Shown piece after piece: positions 22,005-34,862 of a stretch of DNA of 64,000 nucleotides. Positions within the stretch are counted from its first letter, which is position 1; the number at the start of each line of letters is the position of its first letter. Both the position numbers and the translations under genes were made by a program. Origin of the DNA: Melampsora larici-populina 98AG31 (Eukaryota; Basidiomycota; Pucciniomycetes; Pucciniales; Melampsoraceae); contig NW_006768844.1 in NCBI RefSeq assembly GCF_000204055.1, positions 124,001 to 188,000 of the forward strand, given 5' to 3'. The notes under the pieces are model-generated. The model searched no databases. It saw only the letters and a list, made by a program, of their open reading frames with translations, and had not been told where the DNA came from.

Positions 22005-24963
22005 ATGTTGAATCCATCAAACGACTCTTATTCCACTTCGTTCTTACGAAATAGTTCGGCTGATGCTTCTGAAAATGAACTCGAGTTTGATGATAAAGCT
22101 AGTAGTAACGATACTGAACCTGATGACCATTCACATTCACATCGATCGATTATTGATGAAGATGATGAGGAAGTTAAAATGGCTATCAATGCTCTTAGTG
22201 TGATGAAAACTGGTGGTCCTTCTCGTCCTACCTTTGACTTCTCTCCACCCACTACTCATCGTTCTACCGGATTCGATCATCATCATCATCATCATCATCA
22301 CAAACTCAATTACTCTGGTGATGGTCCCACACCTTCTCATCACCACCATCATCAAGTTCACTCCAATCTTCGGTCTTCGAGTTACTCTGAATCTCCCATC
22401 GGTTTGCAAGAATCACAAGGACATCAATCTCATTCTTTTGTTGCACATCCTACCACATCAAGTACCCGAGATACGCCTATTGCTTTGTCATCCAACCCGT
22501 CTCGATCGACAGCTCCTCAATCTGGTCGACCCCTTAATCAAGCTCCCCCAGGTGGCTTCTACCTTGACGCTGAAGGAAAACCAGTTGATGCACATGGTCA
22601 TCCAGTGGAAGTCATTCAAGTTGAAGACCCTGAAGGGGGCATTTTTCTTCAACGAGTCGGCCGTATGCCATTGGTCAGTGGTGTAGTGCGTGCATATGAG
22701 AGGGGAAAAGGCACCAGTCGGGTTGTAAAAGTTTGTGGATTCCATTCCTCTGATTCATGCACTCGCTGTAATCTTTCATCACTTCAGTGCATACGATTTT
22801 CAAAGACTGAGATCAGCTAGCTCATTTCTTCTTTCGCACAAAATTTGCCATTATCCTAATTATGGAATTTAACAGTATGGTGCAGATTTGGTCGAATCTT
22901 CGGTCACCTCTCTTTCTGGACGAGTAGCTTCAACAGTCGGTCCAGAGAGAATCGCTCAGATTGATCGTTATGCCGGTGCAGCACTTGATCGACTCGGTCA
23001 AATCGGTGGCATTCCGCCGCCTACAACCTCTTATCGAGGCATACAGCCCACCACATCTGACGCTCACTACCCTGATGATGGGAGAGATATGCCTTCGGTC
23101 CAATACGATGAGGATCGTTCGGGCGTCCGAAAGAGAAATCTGACTATCACTCCCTCTAATGTCAATTCAACGATTTATGGCGATGGAGACGTTCATATGA
23201 CTCACAATGGACCTTCTTCACCCACGGATATCTCACACCACCGTAATCTTCATGAGCATCACCGTACACACGACGAATCCGATCTTGACACTCCCGCTGC
23301 GTCGCCTGGTGGTCGACTTGTTCAGGTTGCCAACACTGGCCGAAGCAGATGGCAAAATATGCTTGTTGAAGCCGGTATGACTGCTGGAGGGATTGGAGCA
23401 GCGGTTAGCGAAGAAAGTATGAAAAGCCTCAAGTACTGCTTACATTGGCTGCAGGTATGTTCTGCATCTGGCCATCCTATGACTCATACCTTGTACCTGA
23501 TAATTTGAACAATTTCTGACCACACAATTTCTACAAAACCACCTCTGAATCTGTTACTTGGAGCTAGTATGCCTCAGCACATATGGACCATCAAATCACT
23601 GTTTTACGAGATTTTATAGCCTCACTCAATGTCTCTGGTAGCTCTTCCAATGCTCTGATCTCTCCTAGTGCGGTCCGAACATTGGCGAATATCAAGAAAG
23701 AGATTGTGGAAACGATCAGAAAAGTAGTAGATGTGGTATCCAAGTACGCAGGAGGAGCATTACCTGATCAAGCCAAGCAGTTTGTTCGGAAGACGATCCT
23801 TAGTCTTCCTATCAAATGGGCTTCCACAATACAAGCTGAAAATGGTCTTAATCCACGCAAAATGCTTGCTCATGCTGGTACGAGTCAATCAGGCTTAGAC
23901 AGCGGTCAACACTTTCAGGTATATTTTGATTAGGCAGCTCTCCCTGATCATCTTGACACGCGTGCACACCGCTGATCCACTCATTCCTACCTTGAAAATG
24001 TGTCTTAAAGGCTGATAGAAACGTAGCATCGACTTCTCAGGGCTCTCACACAACACGTGGTACTACTGAGATAGCAGCAGACCGGATCCTCTCCTTTGCC
24101 GTAGAGGGTCTGGACATGCTCAAATCGGTTACTGGCACCTTTTCGGAAAGTGTGGACCGAGCAGATGCGTGGGTGTATTTTCTTGGATCATCATATCTCT
24201 ATTACTTCATATTTCCTCTTTACTGATCTCACATCTCTTATTTCCGATACTACATCACATACATAGTTGGGTTGAGAGGCTGCGTATCATTGGCATCCAG
24301 CATCGTCAGCAACGCGCTTCAAATGTGAACGAAGACCAAGCCGATCATCATCAACCTAGTTCTGTGAATCATCCAAGGCCAATCTCACGGCCTCTGAGGG
24401 GCAGGGAAAAACAAAGCGTGATCAATGAACCCAACAGGCCACGCTCAGATTCAACGATGAGCGGGATGACAGATGACATGATTTCATCATCTTTGTCACG
24501 CGATCACGCTTTCCGTCGGTCTGGTGTAAGGAGTCGTGATTCATCAGCGTCGACTTGTGGTGCTACTAGCAGCAGTAGTCACGTGAGCGGTGGTGATCAC
24601 TCGACTTGTTCGGTCAATACTTCCAATACTACCATCACAACAAACACGTCTGACTCTGCTCGGGAGCGTGCGTTCCCGGATCGAGGAGTGGTAAAGAGAA
24701 GAAAAGCTAATCGTGGCTTGCCAACCACATATGCAAGTAATCCAGTGGAATCATTGGACATTCAAACGATTCACCCTATCAGAGAGAACACAAATCAAAG
24801 TAGATCAACTGGAAACTCAAGTTTATCGTCTAGTCTTAATCAAAGTGAAATGAATGAAGGAATTGAAAGACCGACTTCAACTCTTAAACATCTTTTAAAT
24901 GATGATAATACCGATGGACACGGGGAATGGAATGGATGGGGTGATAATCAACAACCGACTTGA
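22005..24963 (+). CDS. OPI1: Transcriptional repressor Opi1 (phospholipid biosynthesis regulator)
   Basis: Exons 22005-22730, 22876-23454, 23568-23918, 24011-24168, 24267-24963; 836 aa. The Opi1 domain is recognised by VVRAYERGKGTSRVVKYGAD, LVESSVTSLSGRVAST, SRWQNMLVEAGMTAGGIGAA and SMKSLKYCLHWLQYASAHMD, in the order of yeast Opi1. In yeast Opi1 is held at the ER by phosphatidic acid and, when released, enters the nucleus to repress INO1 and other phospholipid genes. The N-terminal 200 residues are disordered and carry an eight-His run (about nt 22278-22301) and a second His cluster; the last 230 residues are Ser/Thr/Asn-rich with basic patches (KRRKANRG). It is about twice as long as yeast Opi1 because of these tails. 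All exon phases fit; only the last intron (donor GTGGGT at 24169) is weak in sequence but required by frame. Confidence 0.9.
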
Positions 24964-26008
24964 AAGAAAAAATCCTCAAGAAAAACACCTTTTCACTACT
25001 ACAGTACCAATATATACAAATACGAAAAAAAATGAATGAAGATCAAAAAGTAAGAAGAGAGGTATAGATTTTAATTATATATGTAGAAACCACCTATATA
25101 CATACGCACATTTTTTTTATTCGATTCACCAGTCACACCTCTCTAACTCTTCATCTTTGACTCAACTTATGTCTGCTTGTGTACCTCTGGGAACGTTTTT
25201 CTATACATACATATCTTGACGAGATATCATTTAATAGGAATCGTCTACTTGCCTTGGCTTGGCTTTCTATTTCTCTTTTTCTCTCTCTATCTTCAATGTA
25301 TATGTTTGTTTGTTTTTCCTTCTACATAAAGTATACAAACATGTTTTGCGCATTGCAATTGAGTGATTTCCTTCTTACTTTTTTATTTTTGTTTTTATTA
25401 TAAATCGTGTTCAAGTAATTACAAAATAAGAAAAAAAACCAAAATCTAATTATCAATATATCATTATTATCATTATTATTGTCTTTAAAATATATATTAT
25501 ATTTATATTTTTTATATATCTTAAACTTTATATCAGTATCTTTAGTTTCTTTTTCTTTCTTAATCTCTTAAGCTTTGTATGTTTGTTTATATAAGTGTTT
25601 TTCTTTGTGAAAGATAGTGTATCACTTCATACAATATATTTTTAAAAAAACTCTTTCGCCAATTCATTTTCAGTGCCAGCCTACACAAAATCATGATCAA
25701 TTTTCTTTTACATAATGATCAGGTTGGATTCCACGTTAAATTAAGTTTTTTTATTATAAAGAAAGAAGGTTGATTTTTTAATAGTGGTGTTTAGATACAT
25801 AGATGACTTTATTGCAATATTGAATTCATATTGATTCTTTGACACTCACTTTTTCTATTACTTTTGAGATGATCTATGAAATTGAGATTTGAAAAAACAT
25901 GAATACCAAGCAAATAAAAAAGTACAAAATAGTTAATAATACATCAAGAAAGATTAATTATTTAACACATATCAACAAAAATGCAATTTGAGTCATGAAT
26001 TGATTGTT
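24964..26008. other. AT-rich convergent spacer
   Basis: Between the 3' ends of OPI1 (plus) and VPS51 (minus). Very AT-rich, with many poly(T) and TATA-like runs; no coding frame with protein character. Confidence 0.6.
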
Positions 26009-26871
26009 TTATTTTAAATTTCTAGCTTGTCTTAAAATCTCTCTACATTCATTCCCAATCTTTTTGATATTCTCAATACCTAATTCTTCAAAACTTTTTA
26101 AAATTATTTCCCATTCTCCCCATAATTGATCTGATTTAATTTTATTTCCTGTATTGATTAAAGATCTTAAAATGATTGGTAAACTTATTATTGGTAATAA
26201 GTATTCTGTTAACTCTTTTTCTTTTGTTGATGGGGTTTTTGGGGTTTGGGATTTGGGTTTGGTTGAAGAAGAAGAAGAAAATGAATTTGAAATCGTACTG
26301 ATGGTTTCTGAAATTGATGAAAACTCAGTTTGTAATTCGTTTAATGTATTATCTAAAGTTTCAGCACTTGTTTTCATCTATATGTCCCCCAAAAAACACG
26401 ACCGACCGCGCAAAAAAGTGTCATCAGTTTATAAATCAAGTGTTTTTTTAATGATTGACTTACTTTTCCAATCGTTACACTCGCATCTACTAATTCATGA
26501 TGATGATTATATACTAATGATTGTCTTTCACCATCTAATTCTCTAATTTCAGAAACGATTTGATTAGCATTTGAAAGAATTAAATCTAGTCTCGAACCAG
26601 AAGAACCAGTAGAAGTAGTAGAACCAGAAGAATCTTGAATTAATCTTTCAAACCAAACTTGATGATTAAATAAAACTGAATCCATATCATGAGTTTCTTC
26701 TGGTGGATGATTTGATGATGTTGATGATAATCCATAATAATCTCTTAGTAAGTTTCGGTTTCGTTTTTTGGCTAGGGTTGGGTCTCCTGTGGTGCTGATC
26801 TTGTTGAATTGGTTCATTGGCTTTGGGTTCGGTCTTGAAGTGGTATTGAGTTCAGTTTGTTTTGATTGCAT
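26009..26871 (-). CDS. VPS51: Vps51-like subunit of the GARP tethering complex
   Basis: Exons 26871-26464 and 26377-26009 on the minus strand; 258 aa. The Vps51/Vps67 N-terminal domain is visible: KKRNRNLLRDYYGLSS, DSVLFNHQVWFERLIQ, then SEIRELDGERQSLVYNHH followed by a short heptad region DASVTIGKMKTSAETLDN and a second coiled part. Vps51 is the small regulatory subunit that links GARP (Vps52-53-54) to the SNARE Tlg1 for endosome-to-Golgi retrieval. The size is near that of the short fungal forms. It shares a 254-bp divergent promoter with the proteasome gene. The ATG at 26871 was chosen because upstream in-frame sequence is low-complexity and not family-like. Confidence 0.85.
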
Positions 26872-27125
26872 CTTTGGTGAGTGTGGTGCCAGTGGTGAAA
26901 TGATGAATGTTGTGTGTTGGGAGATGAAAATGGTGTTGGGAATGTTGTTTGATTTAATGTTGACTTTGAAAATGTAGTTTGGTGTCATGTAATTTGTGTG
27001 TAACTTAACTTGGTGACGTATGTATGTGACTGTCTTCGATCGTGCCACCGTCACAGTCAATCTCTATCAAGTTCCCTTCACCAGACCATTCTGAACTGAA
27101 ATCCCATTCGATCATCATCATCACC
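26872..27125. promoter_or_regulatory. Bidirectional promoter between VPS51 and PRE7
   Basis: Only 254 bp separate the two start codons, so both transcripts must start here. A TGTATGTGACTG-rich middle and a run of TCATCATCATCACC just before the proteasome ATG are seen; no canonical TATA box was identified. Confidence 0.6.
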
Positions 27126-28083
27126 ATGCCAGTCGGTCATCAATTCAATCCATACACCGTAAGTTTTAATAATCTATCTAATCATTCATCCCAACAATCT
27201 ATATCTTTTCTGATTGGATTTGGGTATGGGTTTTAAAAGGATAACGGTGGGACGATCTTAGCGATCTCTTCCAAATCTTTTGCCGTCATCGCAGGTGATA
27301 CTCGTCAATCAGAAGGATACTCAATCCAATCACGTTATGCTCCAAAAGTGACTCAACTCACAGATCAATGTTGTATTGCTGTCAATGGATTTGCAGCAGA
27401 TGCTAAAGAATTAGTCAAACAAATCAAACAAAGACTTGTTGTAAGTCTTTCTTCTCTTTTCAGAAACACAATTTCATCATGTTTGATTTTCGTTTTTTGG
27501 TTTTCCTTTTTTTTTTGTAGTGGTATAATCATACCCATTCTTCAATGCCTTCACTTCAATCTATTGCTCGTCTTATTCAAACCATGCTCTATGGTCGTCG
27601 ATTCTTTCCTTACTATGCATATGTGATCTTAGCTGGTATCGATCGGGATGGAACAGGTGCAGTTTATTCGTTTGATCCAGTAGGTAGTTATGAACGTGAG
27701 AGTTGTAGAGCTGCAGGTGCAGCTCAAAGTTTAGTACAACCTTTCTTAGACAATCAAGTAAGTGATTGATGTGTCTCCTTTCTTTTTTGTTTGACCTCAT
27801 GAACTGATGATGTTTTTTTTGGACGGATGGTTAGGTGGGTGGGAAAAATATGATACGTGATCCGAATGGACCACCAGCACCTGTAGAACCGGTTTATGGA
27901 AAAGGTGAATCTTATACACCACCACGAGCTGATTTACCATTAGAAAGAGTTGAAGCTTTGGTGACAGATGCGTTTACGGGAGCGACTGAACGTCATATTG
28001 AAGTGGGAGATGGATTGGAAATCTTTGTGATTGAAGTGGGAAAAGGGGTGAGAGTGATTCAAAAACCATTGAAACGTGATTAG
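27126..28083 (+). CDS. PRE7: 20S proteasome subunit beta-6
   Basis: Exons 27126-27158, 27240-27440, 27521-27757, 27835-28083; 239 aa. Family features are clear: NPYTDNGGTILAI at the N-terminus, FAVIAGDTRQSEGYSIQSRY, AVNGFAADAKELVKQIKQRL, SMPSLQSIARLIQTMLYGRR, GIDRDGTGAVYSFDPVGSYE and the C-terminal DAFTGATERHIEVGDGLEIF. Beta-6 (Pre7/PSMB1) is one of the non-catalytic beta subunits of the 20S core, consistent with the lack of a Thr at a processed N-terminus next to the GG. The first exon has just 11 codons. Confidence 0.96.
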
Positions 28084-29692
28084 ACCACCCAAAAAGAAAA
28101 AAATGATTTACAGATTATACAGATTAGGTTGAAAGTTGATGAAATGGTATATGGGTTTTTGAAATTCAATGGGGTTTGTTTCTTTTGTGGTTATGAAGTG
28201 ATCAAAGTGATGAAGAAATGATACAGATGAATTGAGCTTTGAGAAGAAAGTTTAGGAGTGTAGTAACTATTTTTTTGTCATCTTTAGTCATGAGCTTATT
28301 AATAAGATCAGTGGTGTTTTTTTCAATACAACCAAAATATAATGATTAAGAGTTTGTTGGTCTTTGGGTTTGACTAACTTATGTAGACTAAAGAGTCATA
28401 CAAACCCACCCGTTTTTTTGGATTGAGTGATGGTGAAGTTATTTTCGCTCTGACTTGTTACAACTTGACAAGCTTTTTAGTTCTTGAACCAAGGTCATGG
28501 GAAAAACAAAGAATTCAAGATGTTTTATGAGTGAACAAAGTCAACAGGCATCTTATACAATAAGATCACATTCAAAGTATGAATTCATTTATTACAAGAT
28601 ATCAAATTATTGATTTTCTTTTCAGATCTCAGGTTTACTTATCATCTTTATTGTAAAAGTAAAATTTAAATCTTTGGTATGTACTATGATCATGAAGGGT
28701 ATCATAACTTGATTGTTTTCAAATGACAAAGAGTCAAAGAAGACTGCATATATCCACCTGTATCTACATCTCAGCGTGATCAAAATTAAACTCTAGCATT
28801 TTGTAGGTGTTCTGTTGGATCAATAACTACAGTGCGGATTTTCATCTTGACTGATGTAAACTAAGGATGGAAATGAAATTTGCAAGAAAGTTCAAGCCCC
28901 GAACGTGTTTCTGGTTGGATTTTTCATTATAGTCCTGTAGTCATCCTGTGGGGGTCTATCACAAATCCGGCCCAAGTAGTGCAAGGTCAGTAGTTTGAGT
29001 TGAGCGGTTGGTCATTGTGTATGCGTCATGATACAAATTTGTACGTGAAGCGTGAAAGAAAGGTGTCTTGAAGCCTGGATTGATGTTCCTGTCGAGCCGG
29101 CTAAACTCATCTTTTATCACGCTGAGGATTTCTATGAGCTATGTGAAAAGCATCAAGCTTCTACGAGCACTTTTCACGTCAGTTGTGGCCTGGAAAGGCT
29201 TGAAGGCGTCTCCTTTGGATTACTCAAGCTATGATCATCAAGATTAGTGGTCTCTTGGAACTTTCACGCGCGAATTTGTGCGCCTGAAAGCATAAGATTC
29301 CACATCAAACTGGGTCAACACGTCTAATCACAAGCTGATGCATCAGGAACAAGTAGTCGAAGCAAAAGGCAAGTTGGTGTCAAAGAACACGCATGGTTCC
29401 AATTCGTACGCAAGCAAATCGTATAAATATATATCGATTTCTCCCATTCGCGATAATTCCTCATCACAGCTATTGTTGACTACTCCCAGATTATCACATT
29501 TCCACACATCCAAATTCCTATAGATTTTTATCTTTCAGAGAAACTATTCAACTTAGCCTTAAAGCTTCTATCTCATCTTCACTTCATTGATCATCGCGCT
29601 TTTGTGTTTCTTTGAATCTCAATTGTCACAATCAACCATCAACATCTTAGGTTTTCTCCATTCTTAAATCCCGTAAGCGTATCTCATCAAAG
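28084..29692. other. Intergenic, no gene seen
   Basis: AT-rich to about 28800, then mixed. A 60-codon open frame at 29052-29234 and another at 29338-29523 have no protein-like features I could support. The last 250 bases are CT/A-rich and probably the promoter and 5' leader of the gene at 29693. Confidence 0.5.
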
Positions 29693-31147
29693 ATGTCTTA
29701 CTATCCAAGCTCGTATTTGGCCTTTGGCCTCAACTTATTACGTGTCGTCAAGAGTGTCATCACTCGTACACAAGTAAGCCTCCACAACAAGCTTGATTCG
29801 TGTATCCTGACTGTTGCTATGAAGTCAATTGCGGTCAATGTGGTATGTTCTTTTTATCTCCATTGTGGAGAATCCATTCTGGTACTGACGTTTGTTTTGT
29901 TTTAGACTTCCTTTGTGACTGCTACTAGATATGAAGACAGAAGCTTGAGGTGTGAACCTCTGACTTTACCTTCATCTGAACCTCAGCCTTCTGCCACAGA
30001 GCAGCTATCAGTGGACTTTTCAGTCCCTTCCATTTCGTTCAAAGACAAAGTTCCGGTCTCGTCTTCAAATATCGAAGAAGAACCTTTGAAAATTATCAGT
30101 CCTCTTGCGAATGAATCTCATTCGCAATCAGCTGTATTACCTAATATCCTCGTCGCAGCCACACTCGAACCTCTTGCGACTCAGCCCAAACACGCAACCA
30201 CAACCTTCAGCTCAACTTCTGCCCCCTCTCCATTTCTGGCTTTCTTAGAAGCTTCTCACCTTGAGGCGTCTAACAGGTTGCTTGTAGAAAAGTCAAAATC
30301 AAAACCTCTAGATTTAGGATGCGCTCAATTCAACTCTGCCTACTACCGAAGACATCTTCCTCCAGCCCTGCCTCAATTGTCTACCAGAAACACACCAAAG
30401 AAGCCTTTTTGCTGGAGAACCACGTTGGATGCAATCATGAAGGAGTCAGGCGAAGAATGTGACGAAATCTTGGATGAGCTCGTCGAAGAAAGTGGCACCA
30501 GATCAAATCAAGACATCTCTGGATCTTCCCACTCACGCTCTTCAAGTATTTCTTCGGATACAACTTGTATCGAAACACCCGTGCTGGTCAACATCTCAGC
30601 TGCTAGTGAACTCGAACTTGAAGAAGCTTCAATTCTCACGAATCCTTCCAACACTACCACTCTTCAAGATCCTCTTTTTGCCTCCCTTGGTAGTCCAGAA
30701 AAACCATTATCATCTTTCAAACCGTCTTCGTTTCTAGATTTTATTGAATCATCCAATCAGAAGATGATCAAAAGGACGCAAAAAGAAAAATCTAAAAACT
30801 TGAAACCGGATGTGGGATGTTCAGAATTTAATTCAGCTTATTACAGAAGACATCTTCCTTCAAGTCTTCCGCCATTAAAATCTAACAAAACCTTTTGCTG
30901 GAAATCTAAATTGGATCAAATGATGAAAGAAGAAGAGTATGAGGATATATCAGTTGAGATAGTTAATCAAACTACCACCAAACCTCCAGTGATCTTTCTT
31001 CCTTCTATCAACACCTCCTCTTCACATCTCCGTTCTTCAAGTTGTTCTTCTGATATCACAGTGGTTGAGACACCTACTTTGATATATTTTCCAAAAGAAC
31101 CTATTCTAATACCATCCCTTGTAGAACTTCCGTTTTGTTTAGTCTGA
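29693..31147 (+). CDS. Unknown protein with two tandem copies of a roughly 165-residue module
   Basis: Proposed exons 29693-29773, 29825-29842 (an 18-nt microexon) and 29906-31147; 446 aa. The long last exon is certain; the first two are supported by phase, a CTGAC branch site and GT...AG ends. The module appears at about residues 140-300 and 306-440. Each copy has a short helix (SPFLAFLEASH / SSFLDFIESSN), a strongly conserved core GC-[AS]-[QE]-FNSAYYRRHLP, then FCW-[RK]-x-[TS]-LD-x-MMKE-like residues, and ends in a Ser-rich block S-[IC]-SSD-x-T-x-x-ETP. No known domain is recognised. The N-terminus is mildly hydrophobic but not a clear signal peptide. Two internal copies point to an old in-frame duplication. 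Confidence 0.65.
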
Positions 31148-32694
31148 TAATGTCCTTCACCATTGTCTAGTTGTGGTTTCTCTTTCATCTCAGACCATCA
31201 CATTGATATCTTTTAATTATATAAAATTTGTAAATAGCTTCTTTATCTCTTCTTTAAAAAAATGCAACACATCATGTGTTACTTGATTTTTTTTTGCTTT
31301 GTGACACACCCACTGAAAGCTTGATGACAGGTTCTAATCTGGTCAAGAACTTTTTCACAGATTGTAAGACCCCTATGTAACAAGCCTGAATTTTTCTTAG
31401 CTTGTGATCTAACACTCCTGTATCTATTACTTCTGTTCCTCAACCATCATGAGATCTGAGTCAAAGTGTATCAAACTGGGTTCTCCTCAGGTAAAATGAA
31501 TTGCACGGGACCATCCCATCAATTTTTGTATTTGGTTTTCACCGAATCATAGAGCTAGGTCATGTTTTGTCACCACATTGAGATATAGACTGATTTGAAA
31601 GTAACAAACGCATAAATATCATTATGTTTAACATATGTGTTATATATATATGACATCACAAAGGAAAACTCATGTATGAACATACTTATTATAACTATAT
31701 ACTACTCAATGCATGTGTTTGATGATTTTTCGTTGAAGGGTAATAGTCTCATCCATGTTCATGAACTGGTGAATAAAAGTGTGTGCGCTTTGTTTCTTGA
31801 GGGAAAAAGAAATCCTTGTTCAAGAAATTATGGTTTTAAGATGTATTGTTCCGTCTACCAGAAGACATTGATAGCTTTCAAGGCTCTAGCTTCCACAAAG
31901 CTCAAATCATCATGATTGAAGAAGCTGTTTGATTCTTCCTCTCATCTCCACTGTCTGGAACTTTAGTTTTCAAATGCTTGATGCCCATTCCACATCCTCT
32001 GAATGCACATAAGTCCTATATTCAAGGCCGCTGCGGCAAAGGATGACATACATACATCTCATCATCTTTTTCATGTTTCGAGAGACCAACTGCTTCCGAT
32101 ACGGGATCATCCGGATCGGATTGTACTGAAGCAGAGTCCACAGATAATCTACCAGCCTATTTTTTCTGATCAAATATAGATATATATAACATAATGAAAA
32201 TTCTATAAGACAACAATAATTAATAACAATAAGTTTGAATGTATATATTTTTTGAAAAAAACTTATATATTTTTACTACCTAAAACTAAATTTCTTTTTA
32301 TCACAAAAGAAAAAAAAAGAAAAAGAAAATTTGGATCTTAGTAAATCAATCAAAATAATAATGAGATAAACAAACATCAAGAGATTTGTTCATAAAAAAT
32401 ATAAGAAATATCACGATTTCTATCTATCTACAAAAACCAAAACCAAAACCAAAAAACTTTTACTATCTTTTCAAATCTTGATAATAATCATCAAAAAACA
32501 TGATAACCACTTTGATTTTATATTCTTAAAAAACTGGGTGAGGAGGAGGCAGCAGCAGGAATGGGGAATATACAAACTGACCAAAATACAACAAAAAAAC
32601 AAAAACAAAAACACCAATTCTTTTGCTCTCCCCATACTTTTCTTTTTTATAACAACAACAAAGTCAACCACTGTTTTTTTCTTTACTTTTTTCT
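31148..32694. other. AT-rich convergent spacer
   Basis: 3' flanks of the duplicated-module gene (plus) and of DGAT2 (minus). Long A/T runs from 32200 on; short frames only. Confidence 0.6.
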
Positions 32695-34862
32695 TTAAGC
32701 AATTAAAGCCATTTCACGTTTACGATAAGGAGCATAGATATCTTTATATTGATCCCAAATACTATTCCAAACCAAACGAATTGAAAAAAAAGAAAAAATT
32801 ACAATGAGCCATCAGATTATAAAGTTGAAAGAGAGATTTGGATCTACTGACTTGGTAAGTTCATTAATATATTTCTCTTGTACTACTTGGATCTCTTCTA
32901 GTGTTGGTTTCGGATTCAATTCTACTCTGATTGGTTTCCCAACTTTTTTTTACAAACCACATTCAAGAAGAATCAAAAAGAGAAGAAAGTCAATAATTTC
33001 GTCTTTGATTGACTTGTGTACATATATGGACAAAATAGTTGACGTACCAACAGAAACGATAGGATGTCGATAAGGAAGTAATCCTAGAGAGTCTATGAGG
33101 TTTTAGGACAGAAAGAGAAAGAGTATTTTGTCAACAAAGAGAAATGATCTTATGATCTGAATTCCTTTTCAAGGCTTACAATTGAATACACCACGACCAT
33201 GAAAAACAGCTATGATTCAAGAAGCGATTTGATGAGCGGCCATAGATGGCTGTTGATAAAAAAACCAGCACTGAAAATCCTCACGTAGCGTGAATCCAAA
33301 GACAGCTTGAAATTTCTTTTGGATAGCATAGAGTGCTGTTCCTTCAGCATTAGATAGTTGAGCATACACCTAAGAAGATCGACCATTAATCGAGATGGTA
33401 TCAAAGGATCAGTGAACGGATCAATCATGAGATCATCGTGAACGTTTATGCGAATCGAAACAAGGAAACTCAACATCATTCTCTCCAAAAGAGAAGACAG
33501 GAACAAGGTCGGCACTAGAGATTCAAACCAAACCGTATATCAGAAACCAATTGACAAGAAAAAGAGCAAAAGGATTCAAAACGAAAAGAAAAAGTTACCC
33601 TTCTCTCATTGCCAATTTAATAAACCCAAGTCTACGTTTTAAAGTAAGATCAGCCGTACCAGGATGAGCAGATAAACTTTCAGCAGCCCCCCCAACAACA
33701 ATCACCAAACAATTACCTTCACCTTTATTATTTTTGTAATCTAATGATAAATCGTTTTTAGATTTAAGTGTAGAAATACATGATTTAATTGAAACTGAAC
33801 AGATTCCTAAGGATAGGATTAGGTCACGATAAAATGGGATTTGGAAATTCGTTTTGAGAGTTAATAGATGTGGGTTTAGGTTTGGGAAAAGTTTGGAGAA
33901 ACCGGTGGCTAGAGGTTTGGGAATTGGTTTAGGAGTAGTCAAGTTAGCTTTTTTTGGGTTGGTTGGTTGAGTGTGAGGTTGACTGACCATCTGTTGCGAA
34001 ATTTGCGATTGCACCCCTTGAGATGATTGAGAGATGATCATCGATCGAGATGGAAGATTACAAAGTTGGATCTCAGTCAGCTTTGAAAGTATCATCAAGT
34101 TGATCAATTCAGATTGACAAACATTCCAATGATTCCATGTGGATGATAACCTAGAAAAAAAGATAAAATCAAAAGATAAGTCTCATGATCACTATGGTTC
34201 GAAAGAGAAGAAAAAAAAAGAAAATACCAAAAACATATTTTCGATCACTTGGTAAATCAGCAGTCTATCGAGTAACAAAATAAAATCAGTCTTTTTTCAA
34301 CCATTCTTTCTAAAGACATTTTCTATAGTTCTTAAGTTCACATACCTTTATTAAACTAATTGGAAAATAAGAAGCAAAGAATTTCCAAAACTTCCATTCT
34401 CTAACCGATTGAATCTTTCTACCACCTTTTTCTGGTGCTTGATCAATTAAAAGCATCCAAATGACATAAGGAATCAAAATTGGCCAAAAGATTGGCATTG
34501 ACCTATTATACCGAAAAAGAAGGAGAATTAAAACCGAGTTTATGTGATTTGAATATATAGGATATCTGTATCAGTTGTAAAATTGAAATCTTACATTAAA
34601 AGAAAGAAGAATCCAATACAAATCGAAAGTTGAGTAGTCCAAAAAAAGACAGCTAAAGTTTCAAGTCTACGTTGTGGTGGTACTCGAATAGGTGCCCATC
34701 TAGATAAGATAAGATATAAATTGAGATCAGTTGAATTTTCTTTTTGAATTTGATGATGATGAAGTGACTCAACTTGAATTTCTTTTGAGTGTCTGTTGTT
34801 GGTGAACTTGGATCTGCTTGTGCTGGAGATTTAGTTGGAGTTGAAGGTATTGAAGTTGGCAT
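32695..34862 (-). CDS. DGA1: Diacylglycerol acyltransferase type 2 (DGAT2)
   Basis: Thirteen exons on the minus strand: 34862-34774, 34699-34595, 34502-34346, 34264-34228, 34150-34123, 34016-33988, 33908-33599, 33514-33475, 33369-33285, 33209-33180, 33092-33048, 32942-32852, 32761-32695; 370 aa, within the family range. Each junction is GT...AG and keeps phase. DGAT2 makes triacylglycerol from diacylglycerol and acyl-CoA at the ER and lipid droplets. Landmarks: RWAPIRV-like start of the domain (KWAPIRVPPQRRLETLAVFF), two membrane segments in exons 2-3, the catalytic HPHG in VFGYHPHGIIGMGA (about residues 132-135), IANFATDATGFSKLFP, VVGGAAESLSAHPGT, LTLKRRLGFIKLAMREGADL, PVFSFGEND, PVFHGRGVFNYSLGLLPYR and PIRVELNP. 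Exons 4, 5, 6 and 10 are only 37, 28, 29 and 30 nt. The start is the first ATG in frame. Confidence 0.93.

Noticed and set aside
22213..22686. 157-codon plus-strand ORF inside OPI1 exon 1
   Set aside because: Out-of-frame shadow caused by the His (CAT/CAC) runs, read as Ile runs.
32478..32807. 109-codon Lys/Phe-rich ORF
   Set aside because: Composition artefact of A/T runs, overlapping the end of the DGAT2 gene on the other strand.
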